Assembly: GCA_017436955.1 (NCBI GenBank)
Contig: JAFSCD010000010.1
Coordinates: 17,050-81,049, forward strand
From: Oscillospiraceae bacterium
Lineage (GTDB): Bacteria; Bacillota; Clostridia; Oscillospirales; Oscillospiraceae
Length of the DNA: 64,000 bases
Direction: 5' to 3'
The translations under genes and the position numbers were made by a program. This document shows, in pieces, positions 16,026-24,380 of this stretch. Every line of letters starts with the position of its first letter. Within the stretch, counting starts at the first letter, position 1. The notes beneath the pieces were generated by a model. It did not search any database, was not told the origin of the DNA, and saw only the letters and a program-made list of their open reading frames with translations.

Positions 16026-16465
16026 TCGAGATCAAAAAAATGGAAAGCATCCACGTTGCGCAGGTGGCGGCGCTGGAAAAGCTGTGCTTTTCGGAGCCCT
16101 GGAGCGAAAACAGCGTGGCAGGGGAACTGAATAACCCCTTGTCGCTGTGGCTGGTGGCTGTGGATGGGGAAACCCTGGCAGGCTACGTAGGCTCCCAGAG
16201 CGTAATGGGGGAAACGGATATGATGAATATCGCGGTGGACCCGGATCACCGCCGTCAGGGCGTTGCAGCGGCTCTCATCGACGCGCTGGTGAAGCAGCTG
16301 AAAGCCAATGGCAATCACTGCCTGACGCTGGAGGTGCGCGCCTCCAATGCCGCCGCGATCCGGCTGTATGAAAAGCTGGGATTTGCCCCGATCGGCAGAC
16401 GTCCCAATTACTACCGCAGCCCCAGAGAGGATGCTTTGATCCTGCGAAAGGAGTGGCAGCTATGA
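16022..16465 (+). CDS. rimI: Ribosomal protein S18-alanine N-acetyltransferase
   Basis: A 147-residue GNAT enzyme with the acetyl-CoA loop DPDHRRQGVAAALI, LEVRASNAAAIRLYEKLGF and the family tail RRPNYYRSPREDALILRKEW. RimI acetylates the N-terminal alanine of S18 in E. coli; in Firmicutes it commonly sits beside tsaD, as here. It overlaps polA by four bases at its start and tsaD by four at its end, so all three are coupled. Confidence 0.93.
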   Translation: MIEIKKMESIHVAQVAALEKLCFSEPWSENSVAGELNNPLSLWLVAVDGETLAGYVGSQSVMGETDMMNIAVDPDHRRQGVAAALIDALVKQLKANGNHCLTLEVRASNAAAIRLYEKLGFAPIGRRPNYYRSPREDALILRKEWQL

Positions 16466-17502
16466 ATATATTGGCAGTAGAATCCTCCTGCGATGAAACC
16501 GCGGTTGCCATCGTCAAAGACGGTCGGCAGGTACTGACGGATTGCATCGCATCCCAGGTGGAGCTGCACCGTATCTATGGCGGCGTTGTGCCGGAGATCG
16601 CCTCCAGAAAGCACATTGAAGCCATTTACGGTCTGGCGGAGCAGGCTCTGGAAAAGACTGGGCTGACCCGGCGCGACATTGATGCCGTGGCGGTCACCTA
16701 TGCTCCGGGTCTGATCGGCGCGGTGCTGGTGGGCGTGAATTTTGCAAAGGCTGCGGCTTTGGCTATGGACAAGCCCCTGATCCCGGTGCATCACATCCGT
16801 GGACACATCGCCGCCAATTATATCGCGTATCCCGATCTGGAGCCGCCGTTTCTGTGCCTGGTGGTATCCGGCGGTCATACCATGATCGTGGATGTGCAGG
16901 GCTATACCAAAATGGAGATTTTGGGAACATCTCTGGATGATGCCGCCGGCGAATGTTTCGATAAGGTGGCACGGGTGCTGGGAATGCCATATCCCGGTGG
17001 CGCGGCGCTGGATAAGGCGGCGCAAAAGGGAGATGACACCAAGTATAGCTTGCCCCGTTCCAAGTCCGGCGACAATCCGTACGATATGAGCTTTTCCGGC
17101 TTAAAGACCGCGGCGCTGAATCTGATCCACCACGCCCAGCAGGTGGGGGAGGCACTGGATATTCCCAGCCTCTGCGCATCCTTCAGCACAGCCGTATCCG
17201 ATACGCTGGTACCCAGAGTGGTGCAGGCGATCCGGCAGACCGGACATAAAAAGATCGCCATCGCCGGTGGCGTGGCGGCCAATTCCCGTATCCGTGCCGA
17301 TCTGCTGGCAGCGGTGGAAAAGCTGGACGTGCAGGTGTATCTGCCGCCGTTAAGCCTCTGCGGTGACAATGCGGCGATGATCGGCGCCCAGGGATATTAC
17401 GAGTATCTGGCAGGCAATATTGCGGATATGCACTTAAACGCCTACGCCACAAAATCCGTCCTGGGCGAAGCAATTTCAGAAAGCTTGCAGGAGATCAGCT
17501 GA
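16462..17502 (+). CDS. tsaD: tRNA N6-adenosine threonylcarbamoyltransferase
   Basis: TsaD forms t6A37 in ANN-decoding tRNAs together with TsaB and TsaE. The 346-residue ASKHA protein begins MNILAVESSCDET and has VVPEIASRKH, the metal-binding HHIRGH, VSGGHT, DDAAGECFDKVAR and GGVAANSRIR. The start is ATG 16462, eight bases after GGAG and overlapping the rimI stop. tsaB and tsaE are not in the window. Confidence 0.97.
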   Translation: MNILAVESSCDETAVAIVKDGRQVLTDCIASQVELHRIYGGVVPEIASRKHIEAIYGLAEQALEKTGLTRRDIDAVAVTYAPGLIGAVLVGVNFAKAAALAMDKPLIPVHHIRGHIAANYIAYPDLEPPFLCLVVSGGHTMIVDVQGYTKMEILGTSLDDAAGECFDKVARVLGMPYPGGAALDKAAQKGDDTKYSLPRSKSGDNPYDMSFSGLKTAALNLIHHAQQVGEALDIPSLCASFSTAVSDTLVPRVVQAIRQTGHKKIAIAGGVAANSRIRADLLAAVEKLDVQVYLPPLSLCGDNAAMIGAQGYYEYLAGNIADMHLNAYATKSVLGEAISESLQEIS

Positions 17503-17510
17503 TCTCCTGC
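17487..17510 (+). terminator. Terminator palindrome spanning the tsaD stop
   Basis: A perfect 24-base palindrome (12-base arms from GCAGGAGATCAG) includes the tsaD stop and is followed by AATTTTCGTTT, fitting a terminator for the cysS-tsaD operon. Confidence 0.6.
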
Positions 17511-17842
17511 AATTTTCGTTTGAATATTGCATTATGCATACGAAAAATGTATAATCATTCCTGCTTTGGCAAAAACTGCGTTTCGTTTGTTCACAAAATG
17601 TTCCAATCTGCCCCGTTTCGGGGCGATTTTACAAATTTCGACAGGAAATTTCATAAATGCAGGCTGTGGAAAAACCTGTGGAAAGTGTGTATAACTTTCC
17701 GCATGAAGCAAGTATTATGGCGTTATGCAAACCAAATACAAAAATCATATACAGCGAAAATCCAACTTTTTGCGCCAATTTGCCATAGGCTTTTGCAGCA
17801 TGAAGGATAAGCTGCGTCATTTCGCTTTTTGACGCAAAGTGT
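17511..17842. other. AT-rich intergenic region without a convincing gene
   Basis: Visible here are a short GCCCCG/CGGGGC hairpin near 17611, two TGTGGAAA motifs near 17667 and 17678, and runs of A/T. The one reading frame that fits lacks a ribosome binding site and has atypical composition, so I do not call it. Confidence 0.5.
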
Positions 17843-17871
17843 TTGCAAAAGAGGCGGCTCTGTGATATACT
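17843..17871 (+). promoter_or_regulatory. Sigma-A type promoter for GNAT-MATE genes
   Basis: TTGCAA (17843-17848), 17 bases, TATACT (17866-17871), 30 bases before ATG 17901. Confidence 0.65.
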
Positions 17872-17900
17872 ACACAAAGCGCACATTGGGAGGAATCGGT

Positions 17901-18395
17901 ATGCTCTGTTTGGCAACATCGCAGGCACAGCTTTCCTTTGGCAAGCTGATGGAAGTGTATATAGAGGGCAATCTGGAAAAGGCAGAGGCGAGCAGCCTTT
18001 TGCAGGCAGAGCAGGATTTTTACAGCTACCTGCGCGATTGCTTTTTCCCCACCGACGGTGCGGTGTACGCGCTTTGGGTCGAGGGAAATGCCTATGTCAG
18101 CGCGCTGCGGCTGGAGCCGTATAAGGACGGTCTGCTGCTGGCGGCATTGGAGACCGCGCCCGGGCATCGCCGGAAAGGCTATGCCTATCAGCTGATGCAG
18201 GCGGTTTTGGCGCGCTTTGCGCAGAAGCCGATCTATTCCCACGTCAGCAAGCAAAATGCGGCGTCTCTCGCCATTCACGAAAAATGCGGCTTCCGGAAGA
18301 TTTCCGACGCGGCCGCCTACATTGATGGCTCGGTCAGCGACAGAGCCGTAACCTTATGCTACTGGTCAGCCACGGAGAAGCGGTATGAATCGTAA
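17901..18395 (+). CDS. GNAT family N-acetyltransferase
   Basis: The 164-residue protein carries the GNAT acetyl-CoA motif APGHRRKGYAYQLMQAV and the beta-bulge region HVSKQNAASLAIHEKCGF. The substrate is unknown. The start ATG 17901 follows GGGAGG; longer upstream starts have no ribosome binding site and would enter the promoter. It overlaps the MATE transporter gene by 11 bases, so the two form a unit. Confidence 0.87.
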   Translation: MLCLATSQAQLSFGKLMEVYIEGNLEKAEASSLLQAEQDFYSYLRDCFFPTDGAVYALWVEGNAYVSALRLEPYKDGLLLAALETAPGHRRKGYAYQLMQAVLARFAQKPIYSHVSKQNAASLAIHEKCGFRKISDAAAYIDGSVSDRAVTLCYWSATEKRYES

Positions 18396-19728
18396 CCTGA
18401 ATATGACAAAAGGACATCCGGCAGGCTTGCTGATCCGCTTTGCGCTGCCGCTGATGTTCGGCAATTTGTTCCAGCAGCTGTACACGGTGGTGGATACCGC
18501 CATCGTGGGCAACGGTGTCGGAATGGACGCACTGGCGGCGCTGGGTGCGGTGGATTGGCTCAACTGGATGTTCCTGGCCATCTGCCAGGGCTTTACCCAG
18601 GGCTTTTCCGTGCGTATGTCCCAAAAGTTTGGCGAGGGGAATGAAGATGGCTTAAAGCGCACCATCGCCGTATCTGCCCGGCTGGCAGTGTGGATCGCGG
18701 CGGTGGCGCTGATCGTGGCGCTGTCCGGATTACCGCTGTTTTTGAAGCTGCTGAGAGTGCCGGATGATCTGATGCCCTACGCAAGTAGCTACTCGGGCAT
18801 TATCCTCGCCGGTATCCCGGCAATGATGTACTTCAATTACTGCGCCGGTGTTTTGCGGTCCGTCGGTGACAGCAGGACACCCCTGATCGCGATGATCGTC
18901 GCGTCGCTGACCAATATCGTTTTGGATTGTATCGCCGTATTTGCCCTGAATTGGGGAATTGCCGGCGCAGCCGCGGCTACGGTGCTGGCACAGGTTCTGG
19001 CCGGAACGGTCTGTATGGTCAAGATGCTGCGCACACCGCAGCTGCGCTTTGGAAAACGGCATTTGGCAAGAGATACTGCGCTTGTGAAGGCGCTGATGGC
19101 GCTGGGAGCGCCGCTTGCCGCGCAGTTCGTGATTATTGCCGTGGGCGGAATGGCGGTGCAGAGCGTCGTTAACCGCTTCGAGACCAGCTTTATCGCCGGC
19201 TTCACGGCTACCAATAAGCTGTATGGCATTTTGGAGATCGCCGCCAGCTCCTACGGCTTCGCGGTCACAACCTACACCGGGCAAAACTACGGCGCGTCGC
19301 TTTGGGAGCGCATCCGCAGGGGAACAAACTGGGCGGTGCTTTTGAGTGTACTGACGGCGATGCTGATCGGTGCGGTGATGATTTTGTTCGGCCGCAATAT
19401 TACTATGCTCTTTATCGAATCGGAGATTCGTGAGCTGGAGATTGCTGCGGGAAACGTGGCGTTCCGGTATCTGTGCTTTATGAGCCTGGCACTTCCGGTA
19501 CTGTATCTGCTGCACGTTTACCGTGCGGCGCTGCAGGGTATGGGAAATGCCAATATTCCACTGTGGAGCGGTATCGTGGAGTTCGTGATCCGTGTGGGCG
19601 CTTCGGTGATCGTAGGCGTGACGCTGTGGCAGGACGGTATTTTCTGGGGCGAGATCGGCTCCTGGATCGGTGCCGCCATATTGCTGTCCATAGCCTATTA
19701 CCGTATGGCAGCGAAATTGGATAAATAA
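18385..19728 (+). CDS. MATE family efflux transporter
   Basis: A 447-residue polytopic protein with the MATE N-terminal pattern FALPLMFGNLFQQLYTVVDTAIVGN, about 12 hydrophobic segments in two repeats, and Gly/Pro-rich helices typical of Na+- or H+-driven multidrug and metabolite exporters. The start ATG 18385 has GGAG upstream inside the GNAT gene. Substrate unknown. The terminator at 19775-19807 lies downstream. Confidence 0.92.
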   Translation: MNRNLNMTKGHPAGLLIRFALPLMFGNLFQQLYTVVDTAIVGNGVGMDALAALGAVDWLNWMFLAICQGFTQGFSVRMSQKFGEGNEDGLKRTIAVSARLAVWIAAVALIVALSGLPLFLKLLRVPDDLMPYASSYSGIILAGIPAMMYFNYCAGVLRSVGDSRTPLIAMIVASLTNIVLDCIAVFALNWGIAGAAAATVLAQVLAGTVCMVKMLRTPQLRFGKRHLARDTALVKALMALGAPLAAQFVIIAVGGMAVQSVVNRFETSFIAGFTATNKLYGILEIAASSYGFAVTTYTGQNYGASLWERIRRGTNWAVLLSVLTAMLIGAVMILFGRNITMLFIESEIRELEIAAGNVAFRYLCFMSLALPVLYLLHVYRAALQGMGNANIPLWSGIVEFVIRVGASVIVGVTLWQDGIFWGEIGSWIGAAILLSIAYYRMAAKLDK

Positions 19729-19732
19729 ACCG

Positions 19733-20026
19733 TAGGGCGGGGGCTTGCTCCCGCCGCTAACAAAAGAAGCAGAAACCGCAGCACCCGATCTCTCGGGTGC
19801 TGCGGTTGTTGTTTATCGTTCATCGCAATGATAAATGATCTCCTGTGCAGTTGGGTCGGTGCCGGCAGCCGGATATATGCACTGCAATATGTTATAGCCC
19901 TTGTACGTTTCCAGATGATATGCAATTTCCTGCATTTGCTTTTGAAAACGCATACTGCCGCATAGTGTATATGTTTGCATAATATACTCCCAAGCAGTAG
20001 GGGCGGGAGCAAGCCCCCGCCCTACA
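19733..20026. repeat. Inverted-repeat cassette enclosing a terminator and a small gene remnant
   Basis: Arms TAGGGCGGGGGCTTGCTCCC (from 19733) and GGGAGCAAGCCCCCGCCCTA (to 20023) mirror each other. Inside, at 19775-19807, is an ACCGCAGCACCC...GGGTGCTGCGG hairpin followed by TTGTTGTTT, a terminator for the MATE gene, and then a 55-residue reading frame on the minus strand. The layout matches the cassette at 8221-8313. Confidence 0.75.
19813..19980 (-). pseudogene. Truncated nucleoside 2-deoxyribosyltransferase-like protein, 55 residues
   Basis: ATG 19980 has GGGAG six bases upstream. The product begins MQTYTLCGSMRFQKQMQEIA and contains GYNILQC, the N-terminal strand-helix-strand of small nucleoside 2-deoxyribosyltransferase-like proteins. 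The usual middle part with the catalytic Glu region is absent. The last residues (AQEIIYH) resemble that family's C-terminus, which suggests an in-frame internal deletion. It sits within an inverted-repeat cassette. It may be a decayed gene or a short protein with a new use. Confidence 0.55.
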
Positions 20027-20036
20027 GATATTTTAG

Positions 20037-21821
20037 TTATTCCTGGTCATCCTCGGGGAAGGCGTAGCGGGAGCGGTATCTGGCGAAGCGCTCGGAGAAT
20101 TTGGCGCTTTCGTGCAGCTCGCCGGCCTTCAGGGCGTTGAGGTATTCGTGGGCTTCCAGCTTGCCCTCCGCCACCTGCAGCATTTCCACAGCCACGTTGG
20201 AGCAGTGGTCGGCAGTTCGCTCAAAGGCGGTCAGCATATCCTCCAGAATGAAGCCGCTTTCCACGGTACAAAGACCGTCACGCAGCCGGCGGACGTGCCG
20301 GGACTTGATCTCACGGACCAGACCGTCGATAACCTGCTCCTGGGGCTCTACCTTCATAGCCTTGTTCATATCACGGTGGACGAAGGCAGTGGCGGTGCGG
20401 CGGATAACGGCGTTGACAGCCTCCTGCAGCACCTGCAGCTCCTGCTGCGCCTGATGGGAGAAGGTGATGCCTTTGTCGTGGATCTCCTTGGCGGCCTTGG
20501 CGATGGCAACAGCGTGGTCGGCAATTCGCTCCAGATCGCTGATGGAGTACAGCAGGGTATTGAGAGTGCGGTTGTCGGTAACGGACAGCCGCTTGCCGGA
20601 GAATTTCACCATATAAGTGCCCAGAGCGTCCTCATACCGGTCGGTCTCGTCCTCCAGCGCGATAACGTTGTCATAGACCCTTGCGTCAAAATTGAACAGC
20701 AGAGTAGTGGCGCACTGGAAGGCTTCCTCGGAGATCTGCGCCATCTGTCCGGCAACCTCGTAGGCACGCTGGATCGCCACGGTGGGGGTGACCATCAGAC
20801 GCTCGTCCAGCAGCTCGGTCTTTTCCGGCTCTGCGGCGTCCGCTTCCGGAACGACCAGATACGCCAGCTTCACCAGCAGACCGTTCATCGGCAGCAGCAC
20901 TGCGGTGGACAGCAGATTGAAGGCGGTGTGGATAATGGAAATATCCCAGGGTGCCACCGGCGTATGGATGAAGCTCCAGGGCGCGAAGATGCCGATGCCG
21001 TAAAAGACGAGGGAGAAGATCACAACGCCCATAATGTTAAACAGCAGATGCACCACGGCGGTACGGCGTGCGTTGCGGTTGGCACCGATGGCGCCCATCA
21101 GCGCGGTGATGCAGGTGCCGATATTCTGACCCAGAATGATGGGAATGGCAGCGCCGAAGCTGACCGCGCCGGTAATGCTTAAGCCCTGCAAAATACCGAT
21201 GGATGCGGAGGAGGATTGCAGGATCGCCGTCAAGACCGCGCCGAAGAGGATACCAAGCAAAGGATTGGAGAAGGAGACCATCAGCTGGGCAAACCAGGCT
21301 TCATCTTCCAGAAATGCCATGGAATCGCCCATAATGTCCATACCGGTCATTAAGGACATAAAGCCCAGCATGATCATGCCGATGTTCTTCTTGCTTTCGC
21401 TTTTTGTGAACATAAACAGCACGATGCCGATCACGCCGATGACAGGTGCCAGGGTGGTGGGCTTGAAGATCTGGATCAGGAGGCTTTCGCCTTCCAGGCC
21501 GCTTAAGGAAAGGATCCAGGCGGTGACGGTGGTACCTACGTTGGCACCCATGATCACGCCTACAGCCTGCTTCAGCGTCATAATGCCGGAGTTTACGAAG
21601 CCCACGACCATCACGGTGGTGGCCGATGAGGACTGGATCACAGCCGTAACAGCCAGACCCAAAAGAAAACCCTTGGGGATGCTGGAGCTCATTTTGGCCA
21701 GGATGTTCTGCAGCTTGCTGCCTGCCTGCCGCTCCAGAGAGCGACCCATAACATCCATACCAAACAGAAACAGCGCCAGACCGCCCAGCAGGGTGATGAT
21801 CTTCAGAATATAAGTTGCCAT
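20037..21821 (-). CDS. Na/Pi cotransporter family protein with PhoU-like domain
   Basis: The 594-residue protein has the duplicated Na/Pi-cotransport signature (VIQSSSATTVMVVGFVNSG and ILQSSSASIGILQG) in about eight membrane segments over residues 1-310. A cytoplasmic C-terminal PhoU-like helical domain follows (ISDLERIADHAVAIAKAAKEI; FERTADHCSNVAVEML). It probably imports phosphate with sodium, with the PhoU part regulatory. I chose ATG 21821, nine bases after AAGGAG; the TTG six bases upstream is too close to that site. Confidence 0.9.
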   Translation of the reverse strand: MATYILKIITLLGGLALFLFGMDVMGRSLERQAGSKLQNILAKMSSSIPKGFLLGLAVTAVIQSSSATTVMVVGFVNSGIMTLKQAVGVIMGANVGTTVTAWILSLSGLEGESLLIQIFKPTTLAPVIGVIGIVLFMFTKSESKKNIGMIMLGFMSLMTGMDIMGDSMAFLEDEAWFAQLMVSFSNPLLGILFGAVLTAILQSSSASIGILQGLSITGAVSFGAAIPIILGQNIGTCITALMGAIGANRNARRTAVVHLLFNIMGVVIFSLVFYGIGIFAPWSFIHTPVAPWDISIIHTAFNLLSTAVLLPMNGLLVKLAYLVVPEADAAEPEKTELLDERLMVTPTVAIQRAYEVAGQMAQISEEAFQCATTLLFNFDARVYDNVIALEDETDRYEDALGTYMVKFSGKRLSVTDNRTLNTLLYSISDLERIADHAVAIAKAAKEIHDKGITFSHQAQQELQVLQEAVNAVIRRTATAFVHRDMNKAMKVEPQEQVIDGLVREIKSRHVRRLRDGLCTVESGFILEDMLTAFERTADHCSNVAVEMLQVAEGKLEAHEYLNALKAGELHESAKFSERFARYRSRYAFPEDDQE

Positions 21822-21991
21822 ACGCAATTTCTCCTTATGTACGAAATGGTTGCTTATATGTGTAATATAATTGTATTATTTCTCAACCCCAAAGTCAAGA
21901 AAAAGCACGCAGACAAATCCTGCGAAAATGCTTCCCAAAGGGTGGCTTTTGTGATAAAATATGGGTAAGAAAGACAGCAGGAGGAAGCACA

Positions 21992-23170
21992 ATGCAATAT
22001 CGCAGCGATAAATACGGAAATCCGCTTTCCATTTTGGGCTTTGGCTGTATGCGTTTTCAGCAAAAATTAGGCAAGATCGACTTTGCCGAGGCGGAACGGG
22101 AGATCATGGAGGCCTACCGCAGCGGCGTGAATTACTTTGACACCGCGTATATTTACCCCGGCAGCGAAGCGCTGATCGGCGAAATATTTGAGAAAAACGG
22201 CATCCGTCAGCAGGTGAAGATCGCCACAAAGCTGCCCCATTACCTGATCAAAAGCGCGGCGGCGATGGATAAGCTGTTTGCCGAGGAGCTCAGGCGCCTG
22301 CGCACGGACTATGTGGACTACTATCTAATGCACATGCTCAACGATGTGGATACCTGGCAACGCCTGCGTGAACTGGGTATCGAGGATTGGCTGAAGGAAA
22401 AGAAAGAAAGCGGTGCCATCCGGCAGGTGGGCTTTTCCTACCACGGTAATACCGAGGCGTTCTGCAAGCTGGTGGATGCCTACGATTGGGATTTCTGCCA
22501 GATCCAGTACAATTATCTGGATGAACATTCCCAGGCAGGCCGCAAGGGGCTGCAGTATGCCCACGCCAAGGGTCTGCCGGTGATCATTATGGAGCCGCTG
22601 CGCGGCGGCAAGCTGGTAAATCTTTTGCCGGAGGAGGCAAAGCGGATCATCGCTGATTTTACACCAAAGCGCAGCCCGGCTGATTGGGCATTTCGCTGGC
22701 TGTGGGATCAGCCGGAGGTGACCGTGGTGCTGTCCGGAATGAATACGGTGGAAATGGTTCGGGAGAATGTGCAGACCGCATCCGCTGTGGCGGTGGGAGA
22801 AATGGATGAAGCCCAGCAACAGATGCTCAGGCAGGTGGTAAGCGCCATCAATGCCAAAATGAAGGTGGGCTGCACCGGCTGCGGCTACTGTATGCCCTGC
22901 CCGCGAGGTGTGGATATCCCCGGCACCTTTGCGGCGCTGAACCGGTATCATACGGAGAGTAAATTTGCCGGTCTGAAGGAGTATGTGATGTGTACCACCC
23001 TTCGCACCAATTCAGCCACCGCCTCCAACTGTATCGGCTGCGGCAAATGTGAAAAGCATTGTCCCCAGGGCATCGAGATCCGTAAAATGCTGAAGGTTGC
23101 CCAGAAGGATCTGGAAAATACGGTCTATCACGTCGGCAGCCGTGTGATGAAGTGGTTTACCCACTTTTAA
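21992..23170 (+). CDS. Aldo/keto reductase with C-terminal 4Fe-4S dicluster domain
   Basis: The 392-residue protein begins with an AKR TIM barrel: GFGCMRF, NYFDTAYIYPGSE with catalytic Asp/Tyr, and ATKLP with Lys. It ends with two ferredoxin-type cysteine sets, CTGCGYCMPCP near 288-298 and CIGCGKCEKHCP near 348-359. Such fusions are frequent in anaerobic Clostridia; their electron partner and substrate are unknown. The start is ATG 21992 after AGGAGG. It converges with bsh, and the stop codons overlap by four bases. Confidence 0.93.
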   Translation: MQYRSDKYGNPLSILGFGCMRFQQKLGKIDFAEAEREIMEAYRSGVNYFDTAYIYPGSEALIGEIFEKNGIRQQVKIATKLPHYLIKSAAAMDKLFAEELRRLRTDYVDYYLMHMLNDVDTWQRLRELGIEDWLKEKKESGAIRQVGFSYHGNTEAFCKLVDAYDWDFCQIQYNYLDEHSQAGRKGLQYAHAKGLPVIIMEPLRGGKLVNLLPEEAKRIIADFTPKRSPADWAFRWLWDQPEVTVVLSGMNTVEMVRENVQTASAVAVGEMDEAQQQMLRQVVSAINAKMKVGCTGCGYCMPCPRGVDIPGTFAALNRYHTESKFAGLKEYVMCTTLRTNSATASNCIGCGKCEKHCPQGIEIRKMLKVAQKDLENTVYHVGSRVMKWFTHF

Positions 23171-24144
23171 CCGTTTTGCAAATGAATCTCCTGGGTCAGG
23201 CGCAGGGGATACAGCGCGAGCCGGTCACCGTTTTGGTTTTCCCGGCGCAGATCGACGGCATTGATTTGCCGGTTGCCGTAGCTGACATAGTAGTAGATCC
23301 CGCGGCTGGCGTTGCAGCAGGAAGCGTAGATGGTGATCTCGTATTCGCCGCTTCCAAGCCGGCAGCAGCCCCGGGTCTGGGAAACGGTATCCAGAATGTG
23401 AAAGAACTGGCTGACGCTGCTTTCCTCCGAGCTGTCGCAGACGGAATTCAGCCTGGTAAATGCCGCCCGGACGAACCGGGATTGGGAACTCAAGTCCCCG
23501 GGCAGACCGATCGCGCCCATACCACGGCTGCAGGGCTGCAGAGCAAGACCCGGGCAAAATCGGTTTTCCGGCTCGCCGGGACTCAGGTGCATATAATTGC
23601 CAAGCTGCAGCAACTGCTGGGGAAAAGGTGGGTTGTTGGTAAGCACCCCCACGGGATTGGCATGAATGTGCAGTCCCTCGGCGGTCGCCTCTACGGTGAT
23701 GGCTTCGTCCTTGTCCGCGATCAGCCAGTGCAGTTGAGAAGGCGGAAGCTGGGGGCTGAAGGCATCGTCGGTGAGATTGAGCTGATTCAGCAGCTGCTTT
23801 GTCTCCCTTACCGTGGCGCATTGTGCCAGGATCCAGGGAAGAAGCTCGAAAGAGGCAATATTGTCCTTACCCTCGGTGTATTTTTGGTATTTGGCGTTGC
23901 CAACGAAATTCAAAGCTGCCATGGCAAGTCCCTTTTCGTTGACGGCGTCGTAGTATAGCGGATAGTCCTGCGCCACGTGGGCCATACCGATGATGGCGTA
24001 GTGCTGCGCAAGCGCAGCTTCGTGGCGGAAGGGCAGAGGAAAATTCCGGGGCGTAACGGTGACCTGCTCCCCGTAGGAAAGCTCGTAATCCAGCGTCCTG
24101 CCAAAATAAAAATCTCCGGTATTGAGGGTGATCGCGGTACACAT
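23167..24144 (-). CDS. bsh: Choloylglycine hydrolase (bile salt hydrolase)
   Basis: An Ntn hydrolase of 325 residues that removes glycine or taurine from conjugated bile acids. After loss of Met1 the nucleophile is Cys2 (MCTAITL). FGRTLDYE supplies Arg and Asp; GMAHVAQDYPLYYDAVNEKGLAMAALNF and GVLTNNPPF carry the conserved Asn residues; SRFVRAAF carries the late Arg. The similarity in order and motifs to clostridial BSH is strong, though penicillin V acylase cannot be fully excluded. ATG 24144 is preferred over an upstream TTG because it exposes Cys2 and has GGAG eight bases upstream. Confidence 0.9.
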   Translation of the reverse strand: MCTAITLNTGDFYFGRTLDYELSYGEQVTVTPRNFPLPFRHEAALAQHYAIIGMAHVAQDYPLYYDAVNEKGLAMAALNFVGNAKYQKYTEGKDNIASFELLPWILAQCATVRETKQLLNQLNLTDDAFSPQLPPSQLHWLIADKDEAITVEATAEGLHIHANPVGVLTNNPPFPQQLLQLGNYMHLSPGEPENRFCPGLALQPCSRGMGAIGLPGDLSSQSRFVRAAFTRLNSVCDSSEESSVSQFFHILDTVSQTRGCCRLGSGEYEITIYASCCNASRGIYYYVSYGNRQINAVDLRRENQNGDRLALYPLRLTQEIHLQNG

Positions 24145-24211
24145 AGCCATCGCTCCAATCAAAGCAGTTTTCCCTTATTTTGGCGCAAACGGGCGATATT
24201 ATTCTGCCAAT

Positions 24212-24248
24212 AAAAAAGCGGCGCGGGAGGGTGTCCTGCGCCGCTTTT
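24212..24248 (-). terminator. Strong hairpin with T-run upstream of bsh
   Basis: GCGGCGC (24218-24224) pairs with GCGCCGC (24238-24244). On the minus strand six T's follow, the layout of an intrinsic terminator, about 70 bases before the bsh start. No minus-strand gene precedes it, so it could be a leader attenuator. Confidence 0.65.
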
Positions 24249-24264
24249 GCAGCCAATAATCCAC

Positions 24265-24308
24265 TTGACGAAACCACCCTTTGGAGATATACTTATATTT
24301 GTATAAGT
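24265..24308 (+). promoter_or_regulatory. Promoter with operator-like inverted repeat for the kinase/PqqD/ABC unit
   Basis: TTGACG (24265-24270), 17 bases, TATACT (24288-24293). An exact inverted repeat ACTTATA/TATAAGT (24291-24308) overlaps the -10 end and the start region, a placement that suits a repressor site. Confidence 0.7.
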
Positions 24309-24380
24309 GTAAGTATGTCCCGCGGTCAAAACGGGTGAAAAAGCGTTGCTTTTACGGCAGAAAGGGAAGGTGAGGGGTAT

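Noticed and set aside
17600-17720. Possible replication origin with DnaA boxes
   Set aside because: Only two degenerate TGTGGAAA motifs and no dnaA, dnaN, rpmH or gidA genes nearby.
17520-17810. A 96-codon frame in the tsaD-GNAT spacer
   Set aside because: No ribosome binding site, atypical Phe/Lys/Cys-rich composition and overlap with the promoter region.
24163-24380. Precursor peptide gene for the PqqD-linked unit
   Set aside because: I read all frames in this spacer and found no short frame with a ribosome binding site; it holds the divergent promoters instead.
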